The notes below the pieces were generated by a model. That model was not told the origin of the DNA, did not search any database, and saw nothing but the letters and a program-made list of their open reading frames with translations. A program made the position numbers and the translations under genes. A DNA stretch of 64,000 nt from Patiria miniata (taxonomy: Eukaryota > Echinodermata > Asteroidea > Valvatida > Asterinidae), in contig NW_024037074.1 of the NCBI RefSeq assembly GCF_015706575.1, positions 496,001 through 560,000 on the forward strand, in the 5' to 3' direction. Shown one piece after another: positions 11,581 through 23,200 of this stretch. Positions within the stretch are counted from its first letter, which is position 1. The number at the start of each line of letters is the position of its first letter.

Positions 11581-11765
11581 TGTGTTTTTGGTCCAACGTA
11601 ATAACACCAAAATGGATGAGAAGCAGGGACCAACTTCTGATGATGTCCCAACTGGGGAGGTAACGTCAACCACAGTTACAGAGGGTGATGTTGTCAAGAT
11701 GCCAACAGATGCGGCCATCACTATGGATTCCATTCCCAATGAAGATGAGGAGGACAAATCCAAAG
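11581..11765 (+). CDS. TRMT2A: TRMT2A-like exon with the start codon
   Basis: Acceptor atatttccag ends at 11580; translation starts at ATG 11612-11614 (context accaaaATGG), giving about 51 residues to donor AAAG|gtgact. The peptide (MDEKQGPTSDDVPTGEV...) is acidic and low-complexity like the unstructured N-terminus of animal TRMT2A. Identification depends on the next exon at 17321, which it joins in matching phase (1 then 2 bases, making a Gly codon). The exon starts with 31 bases of 5' UTR, so an upstream non-coding exon is expected. TRMT2A makes 5-methyluridine at position 54 of cytosolic tRNA. Confidence 0.65.
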
Positions 11766-11984
11766 GTGACTTGTTATTCTTTTACTTGGTGAAGACGTTT
11801 GCTCCTTTGCCAGGTTAGCTAAGTGTAATCCCATTCATGTGATTTTGTCCATTCTTGCTTATTGGAAACTTAATACTTTAACCCAGTGAAATTAATTTTG
11901 TTGCAAAATAGTTTTGTTGCTTTCCAGGTAAGTTTTTTAAATTGGGGATATGAGGGTTCAATTTCATAAAAAAAAAATGCACCT

Positions 11985-14900
11985 TTACTTGGTACTTGGT
12001 ACTTCGTGGTTATCCTGAATACTCCAAGTGGAAGTCTAGCAAGGAGGCCTTGGGGAAGTGGAACTAAATTAAATCCTTTAAGGTGTTGTGGTTTGGGGCG
12101 TCTATGGTGTCTTGAGGGAGCTTGTTCCATTTCCGGATAGTTCTTGGTAGGAATAACTGCATATAGATGTCTGTCCTTGCTGCAATTTCTGTGAACTGGT
12201 GGTTGTGAATTCTACGAGCCGGTGCTGGTTTGGGGACTACATGTATGGATGATGAGTTAATGTGAACTATGTTGTGTATTATTCTAGTAGGTAAGTAGGT
12301 AAGTTGGTTAACTTTCCTTCTCTCTTCCAGTGAAGACCAGCCTAGGGTTGTCAACATGTAGGTCACACTGCTCAGTCTGGAATAATCTCGCATTACGAAA
12401 CGAGCAGCCCTCATCAGTTGCACTTTTTCCAGGGATGTTATGTTCTTAGCTATGTGAGGGTTCCAAGCAATGCTGCCATATTCTAGGTGTGGTCTGACTA
12501 CTGCTAAGTACAGCTTTTCTTTGACTGATCTGGATGCAGAATGAAAATTTATTTTGATGAAGCTCAATATACGACTTGCTTTGGAAGTGGCATATGCTGT
12601 TTGGTGATTCCAACTTAGGTTATTCTGAATGATTATTCCCAAATATGTGATGTTGGTTTTCTCTACGAGTACGAGGTTGGATCCTAACATGGTGTAGTTA
12701 GTTTTGCTGGGGGCCCGCTTCCCGGAGATTCGCATGATGTTACATTTGCTGGAGTTAAATTTCATTCCCCAGGTTTGCGCCCAGTGAGCCAAGTTGTTCA
12801 GGTCTTTTTGGAACATCAGTTCATCAGTTGATGAGCAGATCTTCCAATATAACAGGCAGTCGTCAGCGAAAAGGCGAGTTGTGCCAGTCACTGATTTGCT
12901 AATGTCATCGATGAAAAGTAAAAACCGATGGGGGCCAAGCACGGTGCCTTGTGGTACGCCACTGTCGACACTTTGCCATTTCAAAGATTTTCCATTTACC
13001 ACAACTCATTGTGACCTGTTGGTTAAGAATTCCCTGATCCATCTCTGTGTTTTTCCCCTTATCCCGTAGTAGTCTAATGTTTGGACCAGTTTTTGATGAG
13101 AAACTATGTCGAATGCTTTGGAGAAGTCAAGTACTGCCATGTCTGTGGTGATTTGATTATTGTAATTGTAGGAGATGTCATCCAGAGTTGTTACGAGTTG
13201 GGATTTGCAGGACAGGCCTTTACGAAAAGCATGTTGGTTTTCGTTCAGGATGTCGTGTTCCTGGAGGTGTTTCATTTATTGGCTATCAATGATGTGCTCT
13301 AATAACTTAAAGCAAACAGAGGTCAACGACACAGGTCTGTAGTTTGCCGGGTCTGCACGAGAGCCTTTCTTAAAAATGGGTGTTACGTTGGCTTTCTTCT
13401 AGTCAGATGGTAGAGAACCCAGGTCAAGTGATTGTTGGAATATGAATGCGAGTACTGGGCAACTTCATTGGCAGCTAGTTTCAAGTTGAGCGACGTCAGT
13501 AACTAGAGGACTCCGCTAACAGACGCGGTGATGTTTGTCAAGTCTGGGTAGGGACTCGGTGGTAGAACTGGCTGCACATCGGTGTCATCCCTGCTGAAAA
13601 CACTACAGAATTGGTCTTGTAGGGTTTCAGCTTTTTCTTGGTCAGATGTGATATTTTTCCTGTTGAGTTTTAGAACCTGAACCCCTGTGTTGTCTTAACG
13701 AGTGCTGTTTACGTAGCGCCAACATTTCTGGGGGTTAGCTGTAGATGTAGTTTCTTGTAAATGTGTGCGTTTAGCCCTTCGGATTTCGCTGTTCACTTGC
13801 TTTTGGGTCATTCCACCGGGTTGGGAAGCAGTGCATGTTACATCCATATATTTGGTTACATTATTAAAAGTATCAATGCATTCTAAACAATTGCTCAATT
13901 TGATATTTGTCTTAAGGTGTTTCAATACTTGAGAAAGTTTGAAATCATTTGAAAGTACTTTGACAAAAATATAAGCAAAAATGTCATATTTGGACGTAAC
14001 ATTGACACCGTGTCAATGTTACATCCAAATATTCTTTGTTTCCCATTTTTTACACGTATGTAAAATATTACCCAAACTGACATTGCATATTTACAACTGG
14101 ACACCTAAGCACCAAGAAAAGCTTTTGTTTTGGTATAGTCAGGGTTCAAATATAGCAGAAACAATACCTCTAGTGTGGATGTAACGGTGTAAAAATCACG
14201 CAATGGAAGTGTGACATTGGGTTTTACACCGTGTCAATGTTACATCCACACAACCAAGCTATCATTTCTGCTCCATTTGATACCTGACTACCGTAACAAA
14301 ATTTTTTTTTATTGTGTTGCATGTATAGTAAGAAGTTAGCAAAGTGAATTTGTGTGATGTTTCGCAGAAATTTTAAAAAAAGGTACAAATGTCATATTTG
14401 GACGTAACACTTACACGGTGTCAATGTTACATCCAAAATGACATTTTTTTGCTCATATTTTTGGCCAAATACATTGAAATGATTTCAAACTTTCTGCAGT
14501 CGTGAAACACCCAACAACAAATATTATGTAGAGCAACTGCTAGCAAGGCATTTATGCTTTTGTTAATATGGTCATATGTCACACATTGTTCCCCAACCCG
14601 GTGGAATGAGCCTTTTGCAAAAGTTTGAATGTAGACCGCTTGTTACTGCCTTCACATGGCTGCGCTCTTTCTTCCTGCAGCAACAGATTAGGACAGTAGT
14701 GAGCCATGAGGGTCTAGAATGTCCATGGACTGGTTTTTGTGGTACTAATTCATTAGTTTTCAGCCTGTCCCTAAAAATACTCCAATTTGCCTCAACTGTT
14801 CTGGTTTCTGGAGATGACTGCATGAATTCGGTCTTAAGCTCGAAGACAGATTTTTTTCAGCTTGGATTCATCCACATCATTCCACTTAAAGATGGTCCTA

Positions 14901-15525
14901 GGGGGCTTGACAGAGCGAGGTGCAGTGATGTTTATGTCAGCTAGCACTGTTGCGTGATCGCTAATTCTGGAGATGCTGTAAACATTACAAACCAGAGTTT
15001 TACGTGTGGTGAAGAGCAAATCTAAGATGTTATCTGTTCCTGTAACTGGGTCTCTCCTTGTAGTAAAATTTGCCTTTTGTTCGAGATTGTAGTCATCTGC
15101 GATGTTGATAATTTTGGATTGAATACCATTTGCCGAGAAAGTACATGTACAAGTTCTTGAGTTCCAAAGCATGCCCGGGATGTTGAAGTCTCCTCCAAGA
15201 ATGATGAATGGGGAGTTTACCTGAGCCTGCAATTTACTCAGACTTCTGTCTAGGTTTTCTAGAGATTCTGGCCTGTAGGAGTCGGGGGCTCTATAATAGC
15301 AGAGATGAAGATGTCCTCTCCTTTCGGCTTGAGCGGTAGTTGGCACCAGAGTAATTCACAACCATCTTCAGAAAGTTCAATGGCTGAGAAACCATCCTTA
15401 ACCAAGATAAAGACACCTCCGCCACGTCTGTCGTTTCCTCTGTCCTTGAACCTTCGTTCAACTGTCAAACTTGTGAATTCCTGATGAATGAATGCAAAGT
15501 TTACAAAGCCATTCATATCTTAAAA
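11985..15525 (-). mobile_element. Decayed LINE (CR1/L2-like group) with endonuclease and reverse transcriptase
   Basis: Read on the minus strand. An apurinic-type endonuclease part comes first (15516 to 14834; ILGGDFNIPG, RISDHATVLADI), then a linker, then reverse transcriptase from about 13400 to 12064 (PIFKKGSRADPANYRPVSL, QGTVLGPHRFLLFIDDI, FADDCLLYW in place of YADD, YLGIIIQNNLSW). The 3' end shows a short CCAAGTA repeat at about 11985-12002. The copy is 5'-truncated inside the endonuclease. It has a frame change near 15300, another near 14830, an in-frame stop at 13006-13008 and one just before 13275, plus an 808-bp insertion, so it is dead. The clade is judged from motif style, not a tree. 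Confidence 0.85.
13805..14612. mobile_element. Foldback element inserted in the LINE, with three internal hairpins
   Basis: Outer ends GGGTCATTCCACCGGGTTGG (13805) and its near-inverse ending at 14612 are flanked by TTTT on both sides. Inside are three separate strong hairpins whose loops are short: around 13990-14030, 14168-14264 and 14397-14438, each pairing GGAYGTAAC with GTTACATCC. A longer inner pair (TTGAAATCATTTGAAAG-like at 13938 and TGAAATGATTTCAAAC at 14475) nests these. It splits the LINE between its endonuclease and reverse transcriptase parts, so it is younger than the LINE. No coding frame. Confidence 0.75.
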
Positions 15526-15539
15526 CATTCATTCTTTTA

Positions 15540-16524
15540 TAAAGCCCTGTACGCACTGGACTTTTTTGGTCAAACTTACCGAGACTATTGGTACTTTTCC
15601 CATTTTAAGTCCAATGCGGACAGCCTATGACTTTTTTCTCTCGGTTACTTTTCCTGAGTCCAGCGGTTACTTTTACTGGCCAACTGCTGCCCAGGAAAAC
15701 TGACCATGCGCCCAGGAAAATTGACCAGGTCACTTTTCCTGAGACGATAAGTCCAGTGCGGACAGTGCGAGTCGGTAAAAGCGGCTCAGGAAAGTGACAT
15801 TAGGCCCGAGCGCTAGTATCATGCATACAGAGACCGCACGATCCCACACGTGATGTGGCCGAACATTTTGTGGAAACACGTACGCTGCGGTGTGTCAAGT
15901 CCGAGCGGTAAAATCTTGTTATAAATATATTTTAACGGAGAATACATTCACAGAAAATATCAAGATCACGTTCTGGGAAATACTTTGCAGTTATTCCTTT
16001 TTTTCCACCAATGTTTGTTTTGTATTTTCTACGATCCAAATTCGTCCTGTTACGCCGTGTAGTCTGCATGGCACCGTACATGTACGTAGGCCGCAGTCCC
16101 TGGTTCCGGTCCTACATCATAGCTTTGATTCTGTTAGCATGCGGTGGGAACCAGCGATTACCGATGGAACTGCTGCCGCATGGCTTCGATGTCGTCCATC
16201 ACAAATGCGTCAGAATAGTAGGCATTTTGGTCAAGATTTATCGTGTCAAGATGAAATAACATCGTATGTTACGATTATATTGTGCATTTTAATGGTGTGT
16301 GTAATATTATACTGTGCGTATCGGGGGCTGAAAAAAATGTGATCGGAATTTTATTTCATGTGCACGTGACTGTGACAGCTCGGTCACTTCTCCCACGCGG
16401 TCTGGGTAAAATTTCCCGTGTCGAAAGTCCAAGTGCGGACAGTGGTCACATTTGACCATTTCTCATTTTACCATCGTCTCGGGTAAAACCTTCCAAAAAA
16501 AAGTCCAGTGCGGACACGGCTTAA
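15540..16524. mobile_element. Non-autonomous PIF/Harbinger-like element
   Basis: Ends AGCCCTGTACGCACTGGACT (15543) and AGTCCAGTGCGGACACGGCT (to 16521) are inverted repeats with two mismatches, flanked by TAA on both sides. A 3-bp TWA target duplication is typical of PIF/Harbinger. The phrase AAGTCCARTGCGGACA recurs at about 15610, 15750, 16428 and 16499 as subterminal repeats, likely transposase sites. The internal frames (for example at 15890-16342) do not resemble a transposase. Confidence 0.72.
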
Positions 16525-16639
16525 GATGGAATTTTGCGTCGGGGTGATGTAAATCAAATTGGGTTTTGCCCTTCACCGACTATCCATCTTATGAATAGTT
16601 AATGCAGTACCCGCTGCTATGTACATCAGATTTGAACCA

Positions 16640-16850
16640 ACCAGCTCGGTGGTCCAGTGGTAAGATGTCTGCACTAGAAAGCAGGAGGTTGTGGGTTTGA
16701 GTCCCACCCCAGTGATTTTTTTCCAACTTTCACTCGGGAGGTACCACACTGAGTATACAGTGTTTATACGTTGGTGCAGGGCGAAACCTAATTTGATTCA
16801 TTCTTTTGTTGATTAATACAAAGCCCATTAAAAAAGGCAAATAAAAATAT
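16640..16850 (+). mobile_element. tRNA-derived SINE
   Basis: A pol III promoter is visible: box A-like TGGTCCAGTGGTAAGA (16650-16665) and box B-like GGTTTGAGTCC (16694-16704), spaced as in a tRNA. An anticodon-stem-like CTGC..GCAG pair lies between, but there is no matching acceptor stem, so this is a SINE head and not a tRNA gene. A non-tRNA body follows and ends in an AT-rich tail near 16830-16890. Confidence 0.7.
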
Positions 16851-17320
16851 CAAAATATTATGAGGCATCAATAAAGTATCAAGTATCAGAAAAGCATACT
16901 AGTTCAAATACCATAATGGTGATAGTACATAGCATTATTTGTGCTTGGCAGTTTTGAATTACGCACATTACTTACAGCTTGTAGAAATTGGTCATTTTTG
17001 GGAACCGTCCAAATTAAGATATTTATAGGTTTATCTCTAACTTTACAAAGAGATTCATATTTTAAAGCATTAATTTTTTTTCAGGTACTGTGTACAATTG
17101 TTGTACATCTATATTAACAGTATTCAACTTTGGGATGTTTCTTATTCAAAATTTGCAATTCATTAATCTGTTTGTCAGTGTGAACTGATTTTGTTGTGCA
17201 GTGTCTCACTTGAAAACTCATAATTAAACTTACAAATATCTCATGCTTAAAAAAAATCAAAGTAAATTTATTTTCTCTGATTGGAGTTGGTTTTTTAATT
17301 TGTTTGTTTTTGTCCATCAG

Positions 17321-17478
17321 GTCTTGACCCACAAGATAACCATTCCACCAGCACCTCTGACGTACCGGTGACTGGCGCTGCCATAACGGATCCTTATCAC
17401 TATCGGACACAACAGCACTTCACCTCAGAGATCTTCAAGATTGAGATCCAAAACCTCCCAAGACATTTTGGATTTGTG
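17321..17478 (+). CDS. TRMT2A: TRMT2A-like exon: start of the RNA-recognition domain
   Basis: Exon bounded by tccatcag and gtgagt, phase 1 in and phase 0 out. It encodes GLDPQDNHSTSTSDVPV..., then YHYRTQQHFTSEIFKIEI and QNLPRHFGFV. Vertebrate TRMT2A has FTSEIFKLELQNVPRH at the start of its RRM, an almost exact match, so identification is firm. The rest of the protein (remaining RRM, TRAM-like region, SAM-dependent uracil methyltransferase domain) is not found anywhere in the window. The next recognisable + strand exon belongs to ZW10, so TRMT2A is cut short here by rearrangement or misassembly. Confidence 0.85.
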
Positions 17479-17692
17479 GTGAGTTTGCTCTCTAAGCATT
17501 CAACTCTCGATAATGATAATACAGTTTGTGCTCTGTTAAGAGTTCATAATGTTTTCCATGGTGAAGATTTCTCAGGGTCTTTATGTAATTTTGTATAACA
17601 GAATTTAAAGGCAATTGGATGAATTTCACTAAAACCTGGAAATATCCTAGCCTCATGTCTATATAAAAGTAATGGTAAACTGCATGTAGAAA

Positions 17693-18672
17693 GTTTTGAT
17701 GGTGGGTGATATTGGTTGGTCGTGAGTGAGAGCTCCCTCTTGCGGGGGTTATCACTGCGGGGGTTGTCGCGTATCAAACCATAATAACGTCTAGCCCCTA
17801 GACTAGGTATGTGGGGCTGTCTGATGAGATAGGCATTGGTGTCTGTGGTTATCACTTATTGCACCGTTGGTAAAAACCTAGCTTATTCTATGGCCACACA
17901 CTGGAGTAATCTCTGTGCTAAGGGCCATACAAATGTGAGCACAGCAAGTTGGTAAAATGATGCATTTTTTTCATGGAAATATTTTGGCCTGATATTTGGC
18001 ATAGGGGTTCTTTTTACCCAAGCGTCCCACTTTGTGCCGAAACCTCATATGGTTCAATACTTTGAGGTGTCCACTGGAACGTAAATTGTCAAACAATTGG
18101 CCATGCACAACGGCCAATTCAAGATCAACACACAGTCTGGCCTGTGTGACTTCACAGACATGTGTGTGTGCAAAAGCAGAATGTTACCCGGAGGTGAGTG
18201 GAGGCAATTTTGACCTTTTAACCCTAGAAAATCCATCAGCCGTGCCTGTGCATAAAAACAGCCAGTGCGTCTTATCACGTCCTCTGATGCAAACTGGTTA
18301 AGATGTTTTATTGTCAAAAGAAGTCAATTTGGTATCTTTATTTTTTGTTGGTATTCAGGAAGACATCAGTTCCCAGCTCAACAGCTCCACCAGTGATCTT
18401 CCTGACCTCACCAGACAGTTTTTTTGTGTGGTCTGTTTCAAGTCGATCATTAGGCTCTGTGAATGACTGCTGAATCTACGAGGTATGTAAATGAAATCTG
18501 AGGTGGGATATTAGAGGTGAAAATGAAATGTTTTTGAAAGGCCATTTTTTTGGGGTCTCTTGCTACCACACTCCAGCGTTACATGTGAATGAATATTATG
18601 AGCATGTCAGCTGGAGTTACTCAAGCTAAGTTCTAGGGGTAATTGGCAAAGACATAGTCCCATGATCTAACT
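17693..18672 (+). repeat. Segmental repeat, copy 1 (carries a ZW10-like exon fragment)
   Basis: This ~980-bp segment recurs at 25099-26072 with only scattered differences, starting GTTTTGATGGTGGGTGATAT in both. It includes a ZW10-like exon fragment (18359-18418) and, just after it (about 18419-18630), a sequence homologous to the right arm of the foldback family, ending AGCTGGAGTTACTCAAGCTA. Both copies abut the same foldback element, so they duplicated after that element inserted. Confidence 0.8.
18359..18418 (+). pseudogene. ZW10-like exon 3 fragment, copy 1 (out of order)
   Basis: After acceptor gtattcag the frame reads EDISSQLNSS, TSDLPDLTRQ (20 codons, phase 0), matching in position and style the ZW10 region that follows the first coiled-coil exon (human [20 protein letters not shown]). 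Coding similarity stops at CAGACAG, where foldback-family sequence begins, so the exon lacks its 3' part and donor. It lies upstream of ZW10 exon 2 and so is in the wrong order to be spliced normally; a second copy at 25757 lies in the expected order. Confidence 0.6.
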
Positions 18673-19790
18673 TAGCTTGAGTTACTTCAGCTCTAATGCC
18701 TATCGCATTAGAGCTGGAGTCGAATGTCAGACAAGTCGACCGTTGAGACAACTCAACTCGGGACAAGTCGACTGTTGAGACAGCTCGACCCTTGAGACAA
18801 GTCCCCCGGTTTGACAACTCGACTCGGACAACTCGACCGTTGAGACAGCTCAACTCAATGGAAATGTATACACGTGGAGTGGAAAAAGTTGCATAAATCT
18901 GTGGCAGGACCAGTTCCGGGCACGGCACGGGCATACTCAATGCACAGAGGCGTGCTCCGATCCAGTGGCCGTCGCGTTGGGCCGGCGATTATGATAATGG
19001 CAGACTGGATCTCGTTTGTACAGACAAGTGCATTGGAACTGAGATACGGAGTCGGGAACTAGAGCTGCTATCAGCGGAAACTAGTTCAAGCTAGTTCCCG
19101 ACTCCACATCATCATTCGAAATGCACTTGTACAAACGAGATCCAGTCTACTCATTATCATAATCGATGCATTGCGCTCGTTACCAGGATCGCGCTGAGAC
19201 CACTGAATGAACGCTGGGACGTACGGTTACATTGCGTCGTTCAAACAAGAGTCGGAAATTTAATGATCGATCGCGAGGGGAGCTCTCAGAATTGAACGGG
19301 AAATTTCACTTTTCATCCGACTCGTAAGCAAACTTTAGTACCTTGATTTTAATCATCGATCTCTCCTTGTACCTCAAGTGGCGTATCTAGTAATTTGGAG
19401 GCTGTTTTGAGGTGAATCTGATGTTTTTATTTGCCAATGTTGTGTTATTTTTTGGTCAACGGCAGTCGGCAGAATAGTGTTGCTCGACGTTTTCTCATGG
19501 TTTCTCGAGAATCGCCACCAAAATCGTCAAAAAATTTCATTTTTTAGTCTTCATTGTTCTGTTTGAAGTTGATTACTAGCTTCGTGAATGTCTGTTGCAT
19601 CGTATGAGGTATGAATTATGGAATCTGGGTCGGGATAATATCTAGGGAAAATGGACCGTTTTTGTAATGTACTGGGGATACAGAGTCCGGGATTTCGGGA
19701 CTCTTACGACCCGGTGCTTTTAACGTAGTTGTGACTCCAGATCTAATGCAATAGGCATTAGAGCTGGAGTTACTCAAGCTACAGGTAACT
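18664..19790. mobile_element. Foldback Mutator-like element, copy 1
   Basis: Element 18673-19781. It begins TAGCTTGAGTTACTTCAGC and ends GCTGGAGTTACTCAAGCTA; the flanking 9-mers GATCTAACT and CAGGTAACT agree at 6 of 9 positions, consistent with an aged 9-bp duplication. The arms meet at a palindrome centred near 19067 (CGGAGTCGGGAACT / AGTTCCCGACTCC). The right arm is complete (about 700 bp), while the left arm is interrupted by a GTCGAC-rich insertion and is shortened. Same family as 10056-10958 and as 26073-34082. Confidence 0.7.
18720..18990. mobile_element. Insertion with tandem GTCGACCGTTGA terminal units, truncated copy
   Basis: Inside the left arm of the foldback element, tandem 17-18 bp units of the form ACAAGTCGACCGTTGAGAC fill about 18725-18860, then a GC-rich body (GGGCACGGCACGGGC) is cut off near 18988. 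The fuller copy at 26098-26166 plus 32677-33288 ends in the same units inverted, so the units are the element's terminal repeats. Family unknown. Confidence 0.55.
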
Positions 19791-19964
19791 AGTGGACAAG
19801 GCCTACCTCCGTATTAACCGTCACAAATCCGCAAGCTTATTGATTGGGTTTTTATATCCTAGAGTTTAAAAGTGCTACAGACAAAACTTCATTCGAAAAT
19901 TGGTCCTGCCATTTGGGTTTCGTTTTTTTTTTACTCACCCAATATTTTGTAATTTTTTTCGCAG

Positions 19965-20160
19965 ATCTGTTGGAAAAGAAGACCTGGGGACGCGCATCGG
20001 CAAATTATCAACTCACATTGATGAGATCAAGGGTGAAATCTACCACGCCGTACACGAGAAGTATGCCAACTACAGACCCACCAGGGACTCCACCCAGGAG
20101 CTACACAACAAGGTGCAGACACTGTCCACTGAGATGCAGACTCTCAGCAATAAGATCAAG
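19965..20160 (+). CDS. ZW10: ZW10 N-terminal exon
   Basis: Bounded by ttttttcgcag and gtatgt. One base completes a codon, then 65 residues including [19 protein letters not shown] and TQELHNKVQTLSTEMQ. Vertebrate ZW10 residues about 12-77 ([20 protein letters not shown]) align without gaps. This is the N-terminal helix region that binds Zwilch/ROD in the RZZ kinetochore complex and RINT1/NAG in the NRZ ER-tethering complex. The exon carrying the first ~12 residues is not identified. It exits in phase 0, fitting the exon 3 fragments. Confidence 0.9.
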
Positions 20161-20221
20161 GTATGTCATAGTCTAAGGCCCCAGTCACACATTCACGGTT
20201 GGACCTACGAATATCCACCGT

Positions 20222-23200
20222 TTAGGCCCCATCTCGATAATGAATGCCCGTTATTTCCCGTTCTGTCTGCGTTCTGGACGATCAGTCTGCAGTTGTCAAG
20301 GAGGGCGGGAATCTGCAGACTGGACGGGTGTGTGCGTTCAAGCACGGCAACTTTAATGAGCTAGACCAGCCGTGCGCTTTTGTTATCTCAACAATGATGC
20401 AATGAATAAACATGAGTCACCGTAGACCTCATGAATACACACGGTCGGTACGCAGAAAGACGTTCCGTTTTGTTATCAAACAAAACATTGTACATTATGA
20501 TTGTGTGAGCAGGAACCGGCCTTTTAAATACAAGTGAATATAATAGCGGAGCGAAGATCGAAGCGAATTCGTCATCTGCAAACGTTTCCAGAAAGGTTTC
20601 TGTAATTAATATAATAATTTATTTCATGGCGAGAATATGAACTAGCCGTATATGAACGTTAATTTCACCGAAACCTTTAGGCTTTGGACGAGTTTTCTTA
20701 CAAAGATCGTAGCAAAAGCCGATGGTACATGGAACATAATCACTGCGTAAGATAACTGCCAGGATAACCCCTATTTTTTGTCATTCTAACAAAATATTTC
20801 ACTGCATTTTGCTCCGAGATTGCCGTATTTCAATGCAAATTAATGTTTTGGAAGTTCTCCACTTCATCGCAATGAAATAAAAAACGATGTGTCACGTAAG
20901 TTTGCCGCGAAATTCTGAAGATTTGAGAAGTTTTATGCTTCTATAAGAATTACCATTTGAAAATTTGAATGAACACAAATTGAGATGGGCAACATTCCGG
21001 GTTGTAAATCACTGCTTAACGCTTGGAAAGAATTGTGAGGGTCTAAAAGTATGCGATTCAATTCTTATTTTTTTGACTTACATAAAAGGCCAAGTAGTAA
21101 AATGTTTTAAGAAAAGAATACATGAAACAGCCGTTTTGCTGGCGGGGATTTCCCCACAGCACGCAACGCAAATAGTCAGCTCCCAAATTCAATTGCGTAC
21201 TAATTCAAGTGGCTGTGATCCTGGTAACACGACGCGTCGACGACACATCCAAAACGGTATGCATTTTAGTTTGCCGACCGCACATGCAAGACGCAGAAGG
21301 ACCTGACGCACATACTTCGTGCACATTTCACCAAGTTAGTGACAAAAGGGGACATTTTGCTGCGTCGTACTACTGCAAGTAGTGGTACAGCTTCAACACC
21401 TTGGACAAATGGAATTTCCTTCTCCAAGTTGCACATTTAATTCGAATCCCGATGGTCATGACAGTTTGGTATTCGACTAGTGAGGATCCGACGTTGACTC
21501 CATCTATGATCTAGACCACATGCTCCATCGCTTTGCAGGATTATTAGTATTAACAGAATCGTTTGAAATCATATTAACCTAAAGTGTTTTATAACTGGAT
21601 AGTAAACTTTTGGGATTAAATACGGACTGATTTTGAGTAGAAGAGTGCGGTTAGATAGAATGATAAAATAATGGGGCATAATATTGTAGTCACGTCACCA
21701 TGCATGGTCACTCTAATTTATATAAAAACGCATGGTTTTTTATTAAATATAAAATATCAATATTTATGATTGTATAACAATAAAACGATTTCAAAAATTA
21801 GGCATGTGAACAACCTCATCAAATGCCAAATGTAATGAACTAAGTTCGGGGTAAATATTTTCAAGAAATGAACATCGCACTGGTTAAACATTTTATTCCC
21901 CGGCCGGGCCATGCCCGCACCGGTACGTAGGCACAGTTGTCTAATAATAAACTCCCCAGCCCCACTCATACGCCTGCACGGTAAACAGCCGTTGACAACT
22001 CCAATCTATCCTGGCCTTTGTGGGAAAGGGTTGGCTCATTGCCAAACAGAGCGTGGGATACAAGACAAACATGTATATCGTCATGACTACGAAATTCTAC
22101 CACCAATGAGAAGACCCGATGCCAACATCCGAGCAAAACTGTTTCAGTCGACAGGGCTGAGTGGTCATAAAAAGCGGCACAGCTAGGACCGCCCAAAACT
22201 CATCACGGTTGAAATTCATGCGGATTTCTCAAACACTTCCATCATAGCAACATAATTGTCAAGGAAACCAGTGACGTGCAGTGAAGGCCCTCGTAAATAT
22301 TCATGAGTCAGTTTCTACCAAAAAGTCTTCCATAATGATATTGGGTGATTTAAGTTCATCTACTCGTGCTCTTTTGTCTGCACTAGATATTGGTGTACTC
22401 CTAAAACTGTGCAATAGGCCTACACGACCAAGTGGTTTTCTTGTGCATAGTCATTTTCTACCCTCTGAAAATTAGTTTTTATTCTTTTAATATTTTTTTA
22501 GCTCCCATTAAAAAAAATTGCTCGGCCGCAGTAAAACAACCTTTATTATTCGTTGATTTCAATGTCACATTCAGAAGTGAATGACACCATATTATTTCAT
22601 AAAGAACACAATATATATTTTTAAAGGGATAGAGACTAACTTTATGCTGTATTTTCTAAAAATACTACATGTACGTTGTTTAGTTTCCAATATTTCTTAC
22701 ATATTCATTACACGATAGAGCAAGGAACATGATTAGCCTACACTCATCATTTTTCTTACATTCTAGATTGCGGAAATGAACTCTCTAATACCTCGCACAG
22801 TCAAATTAAATTTATGAAAATGACAATGCATAATTATGGAACTTCGGTAGGATAATTACTATTTGGGGGTGTGGGACATTAATTCTTCGAATGCTTTATT
22901 ACTCCACATTAATTACAAATAATTATATTATAATGAATACCGAAGGGTCTCTTGAGTTGATGAAGTCTAAATATTTTTGAACAACATTTCATATCATTGC
23001 CATGACGTGGTAACTTGTGATGGTCTCCCCGTCTCGTCAAGTAAATGGTGGCTTCTTGAGTACCTACTCAGAAATCGACAAGGAAATGTTAATACACATG
23101 TATATTATATATATTAGGCCAAGCAAATGTTTAATACATAGCAGAATGTTTGATGTCCAAGGAATCCTCATTTAATTAACAATAAGTTGATTTTTAAGTC

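Larger units (their letters stand above)
11766..17320 (+). other. TRMT2A-like intron filled with transposons
   Basis: A 5.55 kb intron holding a minus-strand LINE, a foldback element inside it, a Harbinger-like element and a tRNA-derived SINE, described separately. The remaining 16,850-17,320 is AT-rich and ends in a pyrimidine tract and acceptor (tttgtccatcag). Confidence 0.6.

Noticed and set aside
15890-16342. 150-residue + strand frame
   Set aside because: It lies wholly inside the Harbinger-like TIR element and has no transposase motifs; overlapping frames are equally open.
16640-16720. tRNA gene
   Set aside because: Box A and box B are present but the acceptor stem does not pair and the anticodon loop is irregular; it is a SINE head.
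11612-20160. A TRMT2A-ZW10 fusion gene
   Set aside because: TRMT2A exon 17321-17478 leaves in phase 0, while ZW10 exon 19965-20160 needs one base to finish a codon, so direct splicing would be out of frame.
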